A DNA stretch of 64,000 nt from Nyssa sinensis (taxonomy: Eukaryota; Streptophyta; Magnoliopsida; Cornales; Nyssaceae): NCBI GenBank assembly GCA_008638375.1, contig CM018033.1, forward strand, positions 11,076,880 to 11,140,879, written 5' to 3'. A program made the position numbers and the translations under genes. Under the pieces are notes generated by a model. It searched no databases and had not been told where the DNA came from. It saw only the letters and a program-made list of their open reading frames with translations. Of this stretch, positions 1 through 12,560 are shown in pieces. The first letter of the stretch is position 1; each line of letters starts with the position of its first letter.

Positions 1-60
1 ATGATTAAACGTTTCTTGATGAGTTCTGAATATGGATAGATGAAGTGATGGAATTTTGTT

Positions 61-1300
61 TTTGCCTTAGCTATGGCTAGAACCTGAAGACGGAATCAGG
101 TTCCAAGGGCGGCCGACGCTCAGGATATAGACACTACCCTACGTACAATTGTGGCTAGCCTGACATAGTTCGGGTGGACCATAGAAGAATTTGCACAAGC
201 ATTCCAATATATTCAGACAATGCAAAACCCACACCAAGCCCTAGCTCCAACACCCACATCAACTCCAAATTCAAAGCCAGATCCACCATAGGCACCTGTA
301 CCCGTTCAGAATCAGGGAGTGGATTTGAGCAATGAACTGATAAATTGATTTCATAAGATGAAAACACTATCATTTAGTGGCATTGCGGATCCCATTGCGG
401 TTGAGGCATGGGTTCTTTCTATAGAGAAGGTATTTGATTTCCTTAATTATATTGAGGGACAAAAAGTTAAGCTCACTGCATATATTTACAAGGTGAGGCC
501 CATTAGTGATGGCTGATGGAAAAGAAAGGGGATCCAATAATGGAATATGCTAGGTTTGTGGAGTTGCTTTACAATATATACTTTTCACCAACTATCAAGG
601 AGAAAAATTTTAGGGAATTTGAGGAATTAGCATAAGGTAGTATGTCAGTGTCACAATATATGGTGAAGTTTTTTTAACTATCCTACTTCGCACCCTTCCT
701 AATTCTAGATGAGTTTCGAAATGCATGAAAGTTTGAACAAAGGTTACGGGGTAGTCTATGTGGCAAGGTAGTTTCTTTTGAGTTTCCCACATATACATAA
801 GTCATGAACGAAGTAATGATGATAGAAAGGAGCCTGGATAAGGCTACAAAGGAAAGAGAATACGAGATAAAAAAAAAGACAAGGGAAAAAACTTGAAGGA
901 CGAGTATAACACCCGATCTTCAAAGAAACAGAAGACTAGCAGGACCAAAAATGATGGCAAGAAAAATGGGAAGCCTCACTTAATAAAGTGTAGTTGAGCT
1001 TATTGAACATGTTTTTGATAGTGGTGAATTTGGGCACAGGGTCAAGAATTGTCCTTAAGAAGGATAGACTACAAATACCCTAGCCCTAACTACCACCATA
1101 ACAAGCTAGAACCAAGCTGCCTTGGCTCCAACTAAAGATATAGGAAAGGAAGTGCAAGTCCTATTTGGGAAAGAGTTTACACATTAATACCTACTGAAAC
1201 ATCAATAGCCAACACTAAGGTTAGAGGTACACTTTTTCTTCAATAATATTTCTACACATGCTTTAGTAAATTCTAGCCTTACGAATGTGTTTGTGATATT
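61..1300 (+). pseudogene. Ty3/gypsy (chromovirus-like) gag and protease remnant
   Basis: Translating in shifting frames gives a typical plant gypsy Gag: a segment containing SFSGIADPIAVEAW and EKVFDFLNYIEGQKVKL near 370-480, then FVELLYNIYFSP and GSMSVSQYMVKF near 555-670, and a zinc-knuckle second half GEFGHRVKNCP at about 1023-1055. The first cysteines of the knuckle are lost to stop codons. Around 1170-1300 a weak match to the start of the retroviral-type aspartic protease is visible, but its active-site motif is not preserved. Many stops and frameshifts mean it cannot be expressed. Reverse transcriptase, RNase H and integrase are absent before the polypurine tract, so the element is internally deleted. 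The order of motifs resembles Tekay/Del chromoviruses (family knowledge). The 5' part of the element lies outside the window. Confidence 0.8.
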
Positions 1301-1994
1301 CTCTACTGATACATTGAATTGAACTTCTAAATCAATAAAACCATGGTTTGTTTGCAATGGTACCTTATAGCTCATTTTTTATGGGTACTGGTAGCTTATA
1401 AGGACTACAGAATCATGATAAGGAAAAACATCGGCTATCTGTTGATCTAGTACCATCAATAATAAAGAATCAATCTAATTTTGGTCATGGTTGTCTGTTG
1501 GTTGATCATGCCACTAATAACTGTTCTAGTAGGAAAGCTTTGTCTAGAAGTATGAATTAGTTTGAATCTATGTTTGAAATATAGATGTGGTATCCCTACC
1601 ATACATGATTTTGCCCATGAGACTATTAAGTAAGGTTTTCAAACCTAGAGGAGGCCCTTGGTAAATTTATAGCTTAGGTCACTATAACTTTATGGGACTA
1701 TGATGAAAATGTTTAGTAAAAAAAAGTGAAGGAAGGGTAGTGGTTGGTATTGGTTGGTATTGGTATGCTATTAGGCCCTTAGTTACAAGTGGGGTTGGCC
1801 ACCTCATTATGTGGACTTTGAACTAAGAAACCTATTTGGTGTTCCCTATTCTACCAACAAAGTTCTTGAAAGGAACAACATAAGAGAAATTCAAAATTTA
1901 GCAAAAATAAATCGAGGTTTAAACACTGTATAAAATAGGTTTTCGAGGGGTGAGAACAATTTTGGGGACAAAACTATTTTTAAGAAGTGGATAA
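1301..1994 (+). mobile_element. 3' internal remnant of the gypsy element, ending in a polypurine tract
   Basis: No recognisable protein domain survives here. The last 90 bases contain the GGGGACAAAACT and AAGAAGTGGATAA stretch that in these elements sits immediately before the 3' LTR, so the polypurine tract is about 1982-1994. The missing pol region indicates a large internal deletion. Confidence 0.6.
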
Positions 1995-2309
1995 TGTAAC
2001 ATCCCGGCCTAATTAAATTGGGTAATATAGGCTAATCAAGGAGAATTAATCTAATAACTATACGAAATTTACTTGAAGTAAATTAGTAGCCTAAAATCTA
2101 ATAATTCCAAGATTAGAGTTAGTTAATAAAGATAACACATGATTTGAAAATTCTTAAAAAAGGGAACTAGTACATAATTGCACTTAATTAGAGAATTATG
2201 AACCCTAATATTAATACACCTAATTAAAGATTCGAGTATTTAATTATGGCTAATTAAGATTAAATATAACATAAGAACATAAAGTAACGGCATATAAATG
2301 AAGATACTT

Positions 2310-2310
2310 C

Positions 2311-2353
<43 letters not shown>

Positions 2354-2368
2354 TACACACACACACAT
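2310..2368. repeat. (TA)n(CA)n compound microsatellite
   Basis: About 12 TA units followed by about 16 interrupted AC units, inside LTR A. Confidence 0.95.
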
Positions 2369-3949
2369 ATATAGTCAACTTACCACAAATTGAAACCATG
2401 GGCTAGATGGCATGGAATTCTCTACTAAGGAGATAGAACTAAACCAGACTTACCATGGCCTTGCTTAAACTAAGAGAGGAAAGGCCAAGGGGGTGGCAAT
2501 GGACAAATGTCATGCATGCCCTCAAGAGAAATTTATATAAACTCCCTTCTCCTACTACCAATTCATTTTCTAGAAAATATAGACACTAAGAGTGAGATTT
2601 CAAAAAGAAATTCGAGCTATAGAAAACTATAATAGAGTTGTGCTAGAGAGAGAAAGTAGAGAAAGAAATGAAGGAAAAAATCAATGCAACAAGCATCAAA
2701 GACGTTAGAGCCATTCTCTTTCACTCATTTCATTTTATGTATACTTGTTAAGGTAAATAAGACCCTTTAATGAGTCTACATGGCCCTCAAATGGCTGGTC
2801 CAAGCTTAGACTGCCATTGATAAAGCTTGAAGACCTTACCTATAAACAAACTTAAACAAAACCTATTTATAAGTAATGGGACCTGATTTACACTTATTTC
2901 CTACGTTAAATAACTTCATAAACACAATAAAAAAGGACTAAATTGATAAGAACCGAAACTAACGTGATCTTGAATTTCTTGAAGCATTAACCCATTTTTT
3001 TCTTTCTTCACTTTCTCTCTCTACGCCATTGTTTCTATTTCTTCGAGGCATGAATTTGAACTCCTTTAGTCAAGTTTTGTCACCAACACACTCCTTCCTT
3101 GAGCTTTAATTCATGATGTGTGTGTGTTCATACTCACACATATACATATATATATATATATATATATATTTCATTCTCTCTCATCTCTCTCTTCCCAAGC
3201 TCCCTAATCTATCTCTCTTATTTTTCTTCTTTTCGGTGGGATGGAGAATTCACCCACACAAAATATTATACCTATATATATATATATATATATTTATCTT
3301 TTTATGTTTGTTGCATGAAGTTTCATTGGCGAGGTTTCTGAACTCATCCCACCTAGCCTTTGACCATCCCTAATGTTGACACATTTTTTTTTGCATGCAT
3401 TTCCATGTTCATATGTGATAAATATATACATTTTAAGTGGCTATTGTGAGTTACAGGTATGGTTACCCAACTCTCGATGGAGCTTTTAAGCTCAATTTGA
3501 GGTCTCAAATCAACATAGAGCTCTTGATAAATGTTCTAGCTAACCATTAGAGAAGAAAGTAGGCCAAGAAGCTACTTGAAATGTCACGAAATAGAGATTT
3601 AAAATCTCTGAAATTAGGACAATAGTAATAGGGGTGATGGGGAAGAAGATGAACCGTGGACGGGTTCAGTTTCGGGTTGGATCAGGTTTCCAGTCACAAA
3701 TAAGGTATAAGTGAGACAGTCATCGTTTAGAAATGTTAGGTTTTAAATTAAAACAGTATGGGACTGTTTGGTTACGAGGATAGAAAATTGATTAAATAAC
3801 CCCACACGGAATAGGGTTATCTTATCCTTGTTTTGTCCCTTATCTGCTGTTTAGGCCAAAGAAATATTAGAAAAATAAAGGGGAGCCGCAACTCTCTAGT
3901 TTCAACCCCTGCCCCTCTCACACAGTAAACCCTAAAACCAAGCACATAG

Positions 3950-4649
3950 GAGGAAGAGCTGGTTCTGCAAGCAGTTGTATCTACTCTTGTCAGATGGACA
4001 AATCTTTATAAGACATATATAGGAGGGAGTACCTCCTTGAGGCGCCCATGGGCGAGTAAGCCATGCGGCCAAAGACCTTAGCACCTTTAGGGCAAGGCAT
4101 GTTGCTCTTGCTAGGCATATTCTGACTCGGTGGATTAAACTCCACCCCCAACAGTGGCGCCATTCGGTGGCAGCATATGGTGGTAGCATATGATGCACAA
4201 GACCAAACCATGAGTAAACATAGGTTGGCATTGCGGGCTAGAAAAGAAGTTTGTTGTCTTGTGGTGCGTGACTGAAAGGCTGTGTAAGCAATGATGAGCT
4301 TGCTGAGTGCTCACAGCTCGTCCTTAAGTGACTGGGGTGGCATTAGTGCAGATAGCACAAGTGGCAGCAGTTGAATATCTAGCATAAGACAAGAATGTCT
4401 AGGGGCAAACAAAGGCTAACTGTTGTTGTGTTGGCACAATCATCAGGCTTAGATCTTCTCAACATTGAGATAAAACTTCTGTTCATATGTGGCAGTCGTC
4501 CAATGGCTTCAGACAAAGCCCTAGCAGTTGAGGGTGTCAAATGCCAGGACAAGTGGTTGCTTGTTCTTGATTTAACCCTAGCAGTTGGTGGTGTCAACTG
4601 CGCTGTCATGTGCATGTCACAGACACCATGGCAGTTTTATATTCTGTCA

Positions 4650-4689
<40 letters not shown>

Positions 4690-5100
4690 ATTACAGAAAG
4701 GGAGGGTGGCAATGGCTGGTTGGTGCCAACAAACCCTTTGGCAGTTGAGTGCATAATTGTCTATATATATGCATGCATGCTAGGGTTGCAGAAGCCAGGT
4801 GTGTGGAAGATGAATCTGAGAGAGAGAGAGTCTTGTTGTAACCCTTAGCCAGGTGGTGTCTTTTGTATTCATATGTGAGTGTATTGAATAAAAGGTTGGA
4901 GTTTCCCTGTAAATGGCTTTGTTTTGTGTGTGTGTGTATGTGCCTTAGTTTCTATTCTTAATTGAACTGTACAAACTGTGTTGTAAGCCTCTTCGTGGGC
5001 TGTAACCTTTTTGAGTGTGTGGTTGTTTGGTTAAGGCAGCAGACTTGACACTGCACAGGCAAAAAAAATTGGTGTCAGATTTTGACCCTATGACACTAAC
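3950..5100 (+). mobile_element. Unassigned segment inserted into or replacing the middle of LTR A
   Basis: Similarity to the other LTRs stops near 3940 and resumes near 5110 with the conserved block leading to the acceptor-like site. The segment between is less AT-rich, has several copies of CCCTAGCAGTTG-like motifs and a (TA)n(TG)n tract, and its end reads like a Copia LTR (a GAATAAAA signal, then a TTGGTGTCAGATTT stretch resembling a primer-binding site). No coding capacity was recognised. A Copia LTR fragment is my best guess; the ends are approximate. Confidence 0.35.
4650..4689. repeat. (TA)n(TG)n compound microsatellite
   Basis: Ten TA units followed by about ten TG units, inside the segment that interrupts LTR A. 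Confidence 0.95.
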
Positions 5101-5390
5101 CCACTACCAACTGAAAACCCATGACAAGGTACTGGAATTACTCACAAGCTTTTCATAAAGATCACATGGATTTGTTACTCATGACTCTTTCAGGTGACGA
5201 AGATGATTGGGAGCCTTTCTGTACTAAGGAAGGGCGTTGGGAGCTTTACACTTGACTTAGCAATTTTTGGGAATCTTAGGACCATAGTTAGTCAACTTTT
5301 GTAGCAATGAAATTGTGGACAATCATGTAATTAAGTCCTTAGAGACAATGGACATGTATTATGTACAATTTGTAAACTTTTAGTAAGATT

Positions 5391-5392
<2 letters not shown>

Positions 5393-5421
<29 letters not shown>
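5393..5421. repeat. (TA)n microsatellite
   Basis: About 14 uninterrupted TA units near the 3' end of LTR A. Confidence 0.95.
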
Positions 5422-5425
<4 letters not shown>

Positions 5426-5699
5426 TATATCATTCTGAAGAGCAGCAGTTCTAGGCGGATGTGAGGAGAAAAGAAAAAGTTTGTCACGCTTCTGCAACTG
5501 CAATCCTTGCTGCACCGCCGTCCAGCACCACTACTTTTGGCCCACCCTACTAGGCCCCAAGTTGAATGGTGGCGGTCATGTCCTCGTAATCTGTATAAGT
5601 CAGGGTCGCGAGTCGTGACATTTGGGAATTAAAGAAATACACCTAAAAAATGCCAAACAAGGCATAAAAAGAAAAAGAAAAAAAAAAGGCCAAAAAGTG

Positions 5700-5790
5700 T
5701 TGGTCCAAGGTCTTGAACCCAAAACCAAGAAAGTGAAGAAAACTTATACCCAAAAAGTATAACCAACTAGACTACAACACTTTTATACTA
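5700..5790 (-). repeat. tRNA-like module (box A and box B) inside LTR B1
   Basis: Read on the minus strand it contains TAGTCTAGTTGGTTA (box A-like) followed by GGGTTCAAGACC (box B-like) with tRNA-like spacing. The same module in the second B copy lies at 60090-60190. It is tRNA-derived in appearance, but nothing shows that it folds or functions as a tRNA. Confidence 0.55.
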
Positions 5791-5992
5791 TATATCCCAC
5801 AAGAATTGTTTATAACCCATATAAATTTACAAGTCTGCATGCTCAAAAGTTGAGGTGTCAACACCTCATTGGACTACCATTTCTTCTAATTAGAATACAT
5901 GCAGCATAAGCCCACATGATATATACATCAGCTATGTATGTGTGTGTGAAGAGTGTACTTCAGAAATTCAAACCATGCATAATGGTCGACGA

Positions 5993-6012
5993 GAGAGAGA
6001 GAGAGAGAGAGA
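5993..6012. repeat. (GA)n microsatellite
   Basis: About ten GA units in LTR B1, followed by a purine-rich stretch to about 6180. Confidence 0.9.
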
Positions 6013-8161
6013 AAGATAGAGAGATAGAGAAAGTAGAGAGAGAAGATGAAACATGAAGAAGGAGGAAGTCATTGTTGCATGTAGCCTTTAGAGACTCAAA
6101 AGAAGGAAGCAACAAGAAAAGAAATGAAGAAGAAAAATTGCTGGAAGAAGAAAGACTGAAGTGAGAGAATCAAAGAGGTAATTTTCTCTCTCTAGAAAAT
6201 TAGCCAAAAAAATCATTTTTGAGCTTGTTTATGGCCTACAATGTACATGCATGTATTTTATATTGAAGATGGAAGAAAATAGAAGAGAAATGGAGAAGTT
6301 TGAACTTGGAAAATAATGAAATCCATAAAACCTGAAATATTGAAAATTTGAGTTTTTGATCTAGCTCGAATAAAACTTGAAACAAATTACATAGCTCAAA
6401 AGAGCATCCAATTTGGAGCATACTGCAATTTTTAGCATTGAAAATGGTTAAGAAACCATGGAGATACAGTGAGTTACAGTAAGGAGGAAGAAAATTGAAA
6501 ACCTAAAATGGAGCTTGTTTTGTTGTATTTTAGGAACGGGAAAATGTTCTCCACACTGCCAGAAACTCCCTAGGAAAAAAATGGAACCAAAATAGTGAAG
6601 AAAACACATCAAAATAAAAAATAGAGATCCTCGTCGGAAAGTCAGGCCCTCGCCGGAGCCCGACTATAACACCCTATTTCGTGTCTAAGAATCCACCTAA
6701 TAAAAAAACACCATATATGGAATCCTCACTGAAAATAGATTCAAACCACGTTGATTTTTCATCGAAAAGTGGTCGGCAACGGTCGCCGGTGCTGAAGATG
6801 GTGATCGGAACACTCATAGGAGAAGTAAGGAAGAAGAACAATGACTCGGGTCAAGTCGGGCAGCACGTGTAATTGGGCTTAAGAGTTAATTAAAACAGCG
6901 TCATTTTGACCCAAAGAATTAAAAAATAAAAAATAAAACTAGGGTTGAGGTCATACTGATGTCAACATGATGCAACGGACCGGACTGACCAGTTGGTTCA
7001 CCTCTATTTTGGACCGGTTCACTTGAAACTCAACTGTACTAAATGGTTTAGGGTTTTAAAGTTTCTAAAATTATAATTTGAACCCCAAATGTTTTTGTTA
7101 ATCATGAACTGGCCCTATAACCTTCTGTTAATTATGAAATGGCCAAGGAAATTAATTAAATATTAATTTTAAATCTTTTTAATTATGAAAAAAATTATCA
7201 AAATGCCCTTAGGCCAAAAATAGGCCAAATGAAGGCTAATAAAATGAAAGAATAGTGTAACCCAATATTTTTGGGCATTCCGAACTCAACGGCATAATCC
7301 AATTTATGAAAGTAAATCCCGAAAAATATGAATGGGCAAACTGGAATAATTTCAAATTGTCCTAATGATAAATTAAGTAACCAATTGAACTCTGATGACT
7401 ATGAAAACACATACTTTAACATTTTGGGACATTCCGGACCCAATGGCAAAATTACCATTTTGTCCTTAGTAGTCCAAAAGCTAGTTAAATGTCAAAGGTG
7501 ACATATTTTGACTTTCTTTGACATTCCAAACTCGACGGTGGAGTCCATTTTTGCAAACAAAGTACTGAAAAATGTGACGCGCAAAAGTGTAAAATTATAA
7601 AAATGCCCCTAGGCTTAATATAAGTCACATAAATGCTAATTAAGATCCAGAAAAGCCTAAATTGATTATATTCGATATTCCAGACTTGACAGTGACGTTC
7701 TTTTGAGGAAAATGAGACTCGTTAACAAACTAAAAAATAACGAATACGTCCTTAAGACTTAATAAAGTTACCAGAAGTGTATAGATGAAAGTAAAAGGTC
7801 TATGTAAATGTTGCAATGGTGGACTAGACACACAAATGAAGTCTGAATACGTAAATTATGTATGGAGTAATATGGGACGTTAAAAGTATAAATTACCATT
7901 ATGCCCTTGAAGGGCCAAATAATCTATAAAGCATGAAGGAACCCTAATTAGGAATTTGAGAACCTCTTAATCGAATAGACTAAGTTCAAAAGAACTTCAA
8001 ACACTGAATAACAATGTTTGGAATTAGAATGAATACTAATTCATTATGCAATGCATTTTTTATCCTTGATTATAAGATCACCCAAACGATAAAAAATGGA
8101 AAGAAAGCTATTGGATAGCTATTAGGGTACCCGCATGGGAATGCGATGCTAGGAACCCAAT

Positions 8162-9039
8162 GTAAGTAAACCCGAACTCTAAAGTATGGTGTTCTTTAGC
8201 CATGACACAATTATGTTCTTTTCGATGCTGCCAATTTATACTCATTTATACACACCTATCAGTTGTCTGGTTTTCACAATTTGACACTTGTACTTCCTTA
8301 TGGATATATTAAGATTTTGATTGCCAATGCCTTGATGTGATTTTTTATATGTTGCTATAACTCTTGATTTGGATGTTGGAAAACTATTGTACTTTTCACT
8401 TGCTATGAATTTGAGATTCTATGTATATGTATATTCCTTATGGAGTTCATCTGACTACGACATCATTGTGAGTGCCGGGAGTTGTGTCTGTCATAATGCC
8501 CATCCTGATTCTTTAGATGTTGATGACCTACGGGTCGGTGATTGTGAATGATACACAACACTTAGTCCATGAAGGACATGATATTTGATAAGAGCTCTTG
8601 GTGCTATTCAGAGAAACCCAAAGATGAGGAGTGAACCTGAATGAGTGTTGTTTGGGGATAGCCGGGCCCTATTTGTTGATAGCATCTATTAGACTCAATC
8701 TGAATACGTTAGATTCCACACCATTTGTTTATTTGATGATATTATCTTTGAATGTGAAATACGCCTTTGAGGCTTAACTTTGTATTCGATTTGAATCTCT
8801 TTGATTTGAGTAGCTAAACATCATATGTTGATAAATTGTGCTTGTTGACTTGCTTAGTCTTTCTTATCGCATTTGTAACTCTTGTGAACTATGTTATTAT
8901 GGGCCTGATGGCCAATCCTTTTAAACTTGAAATCCTATGATTTTTCTCTTGCTATACACCCTTGTGTAACCCATAGCAAAGTAATAGATTTACTTACTAA
9001 GTTAAATTAGCTCACTCCAGATTTATAATAATTTTTCAG
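8162..9039 (+). other. Candidate intron inside LTR B1
   Basis: The donor-like site is AAT/GTAAGTAAA at 8162 and the acceptor-like site is ATTTTTCAG/GTAAC ending at 9039, 878 bp apart. An AGCTC-containing weak hairpin lies just upstream of the acceptor. Equivalent pairs occur at the same relative position in several other LTRs of the window in both orientations. That the site pair is spliced is inference. Confidence 0.4.
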
Positions 9040-9419
9040 GTAACACCATATGGGAGGAAATGCAATGATGCAACTAGTGGAGGTAGTGATGAGCTTGTGG
9101 GCAATGTTTATGATGTATAACTCCTAGTCATAATATGAATAATCAGTTATTGTGACATGGTGACACTAGAGCTGATGTTAGACTTAAATGGTGATTTATG
9201 ATGATGAAAATTGTACTTAGAGATATTCTTATTGGTGATTGTTAAAGTTTGATTTCTTATCAGATAAGTTACATATGTGTAGCTTCCGCATTTAATACAA
9301 AAATAATTTATCACTCTTATGCAATTCATTTGATTTTGTACGGCCTATCCGAGTGACAGTATCAGTCACCGACCCCTAATCCGCATAGGATGGGTTTCGG
9401 GTCGCAACATAATCAATAC

Positions 9420-9730
9420 TCTAACTCCACAACAGTCTTTCTCTTGGTTTGTTAGTTCAATTTCCTCACCACTGCCAAATTCATCTCAAAGGCGCCTATC
9501 AAGGTCATTCTCAGAACTCTCTGTATCATTGAGCAAAGTTTTTCAAAAGCTTTGCAAAGAAGGGCATCATCTCTAACCTTTGGATCCCCGGCCCACTCCA
9601 AACCTATTACCCAAAAGTTATGATTTAAGCAAACATTGTGCCTACCATCAATGTGCGGGCCACTACAATGATCATTGCACCATGTTGAGGCATGCTATCC
9701 AAGATTTGATTGATGAACAAGCCATTAGGC
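9420..9730 (+). pseudogene. Tat-type gypsy gag fragment
   Basis: The plus strand reads SLSKVFQKLCKEG, then after a stop PLDPRPTPNLLPKSYDL, then KHCAYHQCAGHYNDHC and TMLRHAIQDLIDEQ at about 9630-9715. The Cys-His pattern with the downstream LRHAIQDLID block is characteristic of Gag C-termini of plant Tat/Ogre-group gypsy elements (family knowledge). One in-frame stop and loss of everything downstream make it a relic. Confidence 0.75.
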
Positions 9731-10299
9731 CTCCTCTTTCAAGGATCAACCAAGAATAGGCCACAATCAAGAATAAGGAGCTTTCCAAGCCAAATATCAT
9801 TCTTTTATTCTTCATGGATAATTTCTATCTATCTTTCCTCATGTTTTAATAAAGATTTTCTTAGGAAACTTTCAACAAAATTTTTGTACGATTCATCTTG
9901 ATTCTTTAAAAAAATGAATGTCATCAAATTCATAATAAGATTGAATGTGTTGAATTTGGGTATCATCAAACTTCGTCAATCATCTTGATTTTCTTATTGT
10001 TCACCAATTTATCCATTTGTCTCAAAGGAATCTTATTTGATTCAATCACCATCCAAAGAAGATAATAGTCATGACTCTAAGTAGACATCGACATCATGAG
10101 TCTAAAAAATGTGATTATTTCCTAAAAGCAAGAAATTCCAAGGATAAGAGGCCATCACTTGGAAAACCAAATCTATCCTATCACCCATATCAAGAAATCG
10201 ACTTGTAAACCCTTTGAACCTGATTAATCAGCCTTTCTTTCTTAAACCCATCTACCAAACCTTGGGCGGAAAAGCCTACTATGTGTGCACTCTCATAAT

Positions 10300-10545
10300 G
10301 CCATCATAGAAAAATCAAAAAGCAAAGAGAAGAAACATCTTTGCCTAGTGTGAAAGGAAACATTTCCAAGCAAGAAAGTGAGAAGAACCAAAAAGTAGAG
10401 AAAAGAAAATCTTTGCCTTACTAGAAGAAAACATTCCAAGGAAAGTGAGAAACAATCATTAGAGGAAAAATCAAAAAGCAAAGAAAAGAAAATCTTTGTC
10501 TCATTCAAAGAAGCATTTTCCAAGCAAGGAAGTAACAAATCAGTA
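10300..10545. repeat. Degenerate tandem repeat, about 80-bp unit, three copies
   Basis: Three successive copies of a unit with GAAAAATCAAAAAGCAAAGA, AATCTTTGCCT and ACATTTCCAAGCAAGAAAGTGA blocks. Copies differ by substitutions and small indels. Confidence 0.75.
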
Positions 10546-11754
10546 AATCAAGCCTTGAATGGCTCAAAGAGCTTCAAGTAAGCAATGAACTACGTTAGAC
10601 CTAATTTTCAAAAAAGAGATACATAGGTAGCCTAAGAAGTCACTTTAAGCTCGGTCATAAAGGCCATGCTAAGAATTGGTCATATATAAGAAAGGACATG
10701 CATATCAAGGTTATGCACGTCAAAGCTATACACATCAAGGAGATGCAAACAAAAGGCTTGGTATTACGTACATGGGTTTTTAGGCCTTATATACCTTTCA
10801 TTTGGTAAACCTTACACTAGCCTACATTTTGTCTCTAATACTAGGACCACCTTGAGGTCTTGCTTGCTTAAGGGAATTGTCACATTTTAACTGAGAGCTC
10901 TTTCAAAGGGTCTTACAAATAGATAAATCATAAAACAAATAGTTTTAGACATAGGGTTTCCTCCTTACCAGTTTGCACCACATTGCTTCTTCAATCTTTA
11001 CCTATTTTTTGAAAGAACTTATCAAGGGACTTCTTACCTATCTATGTACACCAAATTGCTTTATCACTTTCTGAAGTAACTCATACTTACTTCACTAGGG
11101 GCTTCTTTATGCCTTGTTTACTCTAACAGTAGCTCATACTCTTACAAATTATACAATTTTCCCTAGTCAAGGGGCGTATTCATGTCAATATAAGGACTTG
11201 TTTTCCATCTAAAGGGTTTCATTTCACCTTCTGCCTTGCCTTAGCAACGTTGCCCACATCTTGGGTAAAGTCTCCATCACTTTGGTTCATCCAGAATTTC
11301 TTTCATTCAATGATTTTATCCAATATGCTAAGTTAAATGCACAATCTGTTGTGAAATTCAATGATTCTAATTTTCTCAAATGATCAAACTGAATCATGCT
11401 CAAAACAAATACTTTAAAATTTTCAAAGCAATCTCCTAAATCATTTGGAAAGGCAAAAAGATTTTATCCATGAACTTGAAGATAAGTCTTTAGTTGATCA
11501 AGTCTCTTAAGCTTTCATATCCTAAATTCACAGCTCAAATAGATTTTTCCAAATCATCTTCAAAGATGGACAATCTCACCACTTGAAACCAAGTAGTAGT
11601 TCTTTTGACTTGAATAACCAACTTGATTGCCAGTGATCTAGGGCTAGCAGAGTCCAAGCTAAAATTTAGAATTTTCTCTAAATGAAAAATCATTTTCAAA
11701 AATGGAAAAAACATGTTTCACAATATTTTCTCTCATTCAATGATTTAATGAGAA

Positions 11755-12010
11755 CATTTCTTTGCTCTTATCTAAGTTGAGTACATTCTCCTCACTCCTA
11801 TCTAAGTTGAGGACATTCTTTTCGCTACTATCTGAATTGAGTATATACTCTTTACTCCCCTCTAAGTTAAGTAAATTTCATATTCCTCTAGCTAAGGTAA
11901 GAGTTCTTCATCAACATGATTTCTTCATACCTTTTCCACACTCTTATCTAAGTTGAGTTCTACCTCTCTTTATCTAAGTTAATGTTGTTTCTTGCATATC
12001 TTGTCTCTCC
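11755..12010. repeat. Degenerate tandem repeat, about 31-34 bp unit
   Basis: Successive copies of CTCTTATCTAAGTTGAGTAC followed by a short TTCTCCTCA-like tail, becoming irregular after the fourth copy. Confidence 0.7.
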
Positions 12011-12289
12011 CATATCTAAGGCAATCATTTCTATCAACTCCTATCATTAGTTAAGTATATCACTCTAAGTGTAACTCCTTTCAAACTTGAGTACACTTAT
12101 TGTTCTCCTACTTTGAGAAAGAGTTTAGCAGCATGACCTTATGGTCTGAAACTTGATCAAATTCTTTCCCATGAAGTCACACTGAATTCCATCATTCTAG
12201 TGGAGTTAACCTAATTCATCTCCCCAGTGAGTCATAATCAAACATTCCCCATGGTGTCTTCACTCTTCATACAAGTTGTCTGATAACAC

Positions 12290-12560
12290 ATTTCACAAAT
12301 CTATTAGGATGGAGCTCTCTTTTAGGTAAGTCATTTGAGGACGTAATTTCACAAACCTATCAGAAAGGAGTTCCTTTTTAGGTATGTCGTATCAGGATAC
12401 ATTTTATCAACCTATTAGGATGGAGTTCCTTTTTAGGTAAGTCATCTGAGGATGCATTTCATCAACCTATTAGGATGAAGTTTCCTTTTAGGTAAGTCAT
12501 TTGAGGAGGCATTTTATCAACCTATTAGAATGAAGTTCCCTTCTAGGTAAAACGTTTGAG
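12290..12560. repeat. Tandem array, about 62-bp unit, five copies
   Basis: Each unit contains CAACCTATTAGGATGGAGTT, CCTTTTTAGGTAAGTCAT and TTGAGGATGCATTT. Its second half leads into the 31-bp array that follows. Confidence 0.85.

Larger units (their letters stand above)
1995..5620 (+). mobile_element. 3' LTR of gypsy element (LTR A)
   Basis: Begins TGTAACATCCCGGCC directly after the polypurine tract and ends GAGTCGTGACA, the terminal pattern shared by the other LTRs in this window. At 3.6 kb it is long, as is usual for the Tekay/Del group. It contains (TA)n and (AC)n tracts. Near 3876-3930 there is a decayed tRNA-like box B (antisense), and at 5193 a TTTCAG/GTGAC acceptor-like site as in the related LTRs. 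Its middle third is replaced by a segment of different character (3950-5100). The partner 5' LTR is off-window, so the target duplication cannot be checked. It joins LTR B1 at 5620/5621, which suggests it inserted into B1. Confidence 0.75.
5621..9409 (+). mobile_element. LTR B1 (gypsy LTR lacking its first part)
   Basis: From 5640 to 5880 it matches the second LTR B copy at 60040-60265 closely, including a tRNA-like antisense module and the block ending GAGGTGTCAACA. The 3' end is TTTCGGGTCGCAACA, the usual GTGACA terminus with two substitutions. The B family starts TGTAACACCCCGACC (seen at 59814), and that start is missing here, consistent with LTR A having inserted into B1. The right flank is TAATC with no primer-binding site, so this is a solo LTR or a 3' LTR end inside the Tat relic that follows. 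It contains a donor-like site at 8162 and an acceptor-like site ending at 9039. Confidence 0.7.
9731..12290 (+). mobile_element. Non-coding spacer of the Tat relic
   Basis: No coding domain was recognised in these 2.5 kb. Two degenerate tandem-repeat patches lie inside it (10300-10545 and 11755-12010). Tat-group elements commonly carry long non-coding regions with tandem repeats near the 3' LTR, which fits the gag fragment upstream. This assignment is inference from context. Confidence 0.45.

Noticed and set aside
3113..3373. ORFs rich in Ile/Tyr or His/Thr across microsatellites (also near 25350, 34380 and 55800)
   Set aside because: They are translations of (TA)n, (CA)n or (CT)n tracts with no domain and no conservation.
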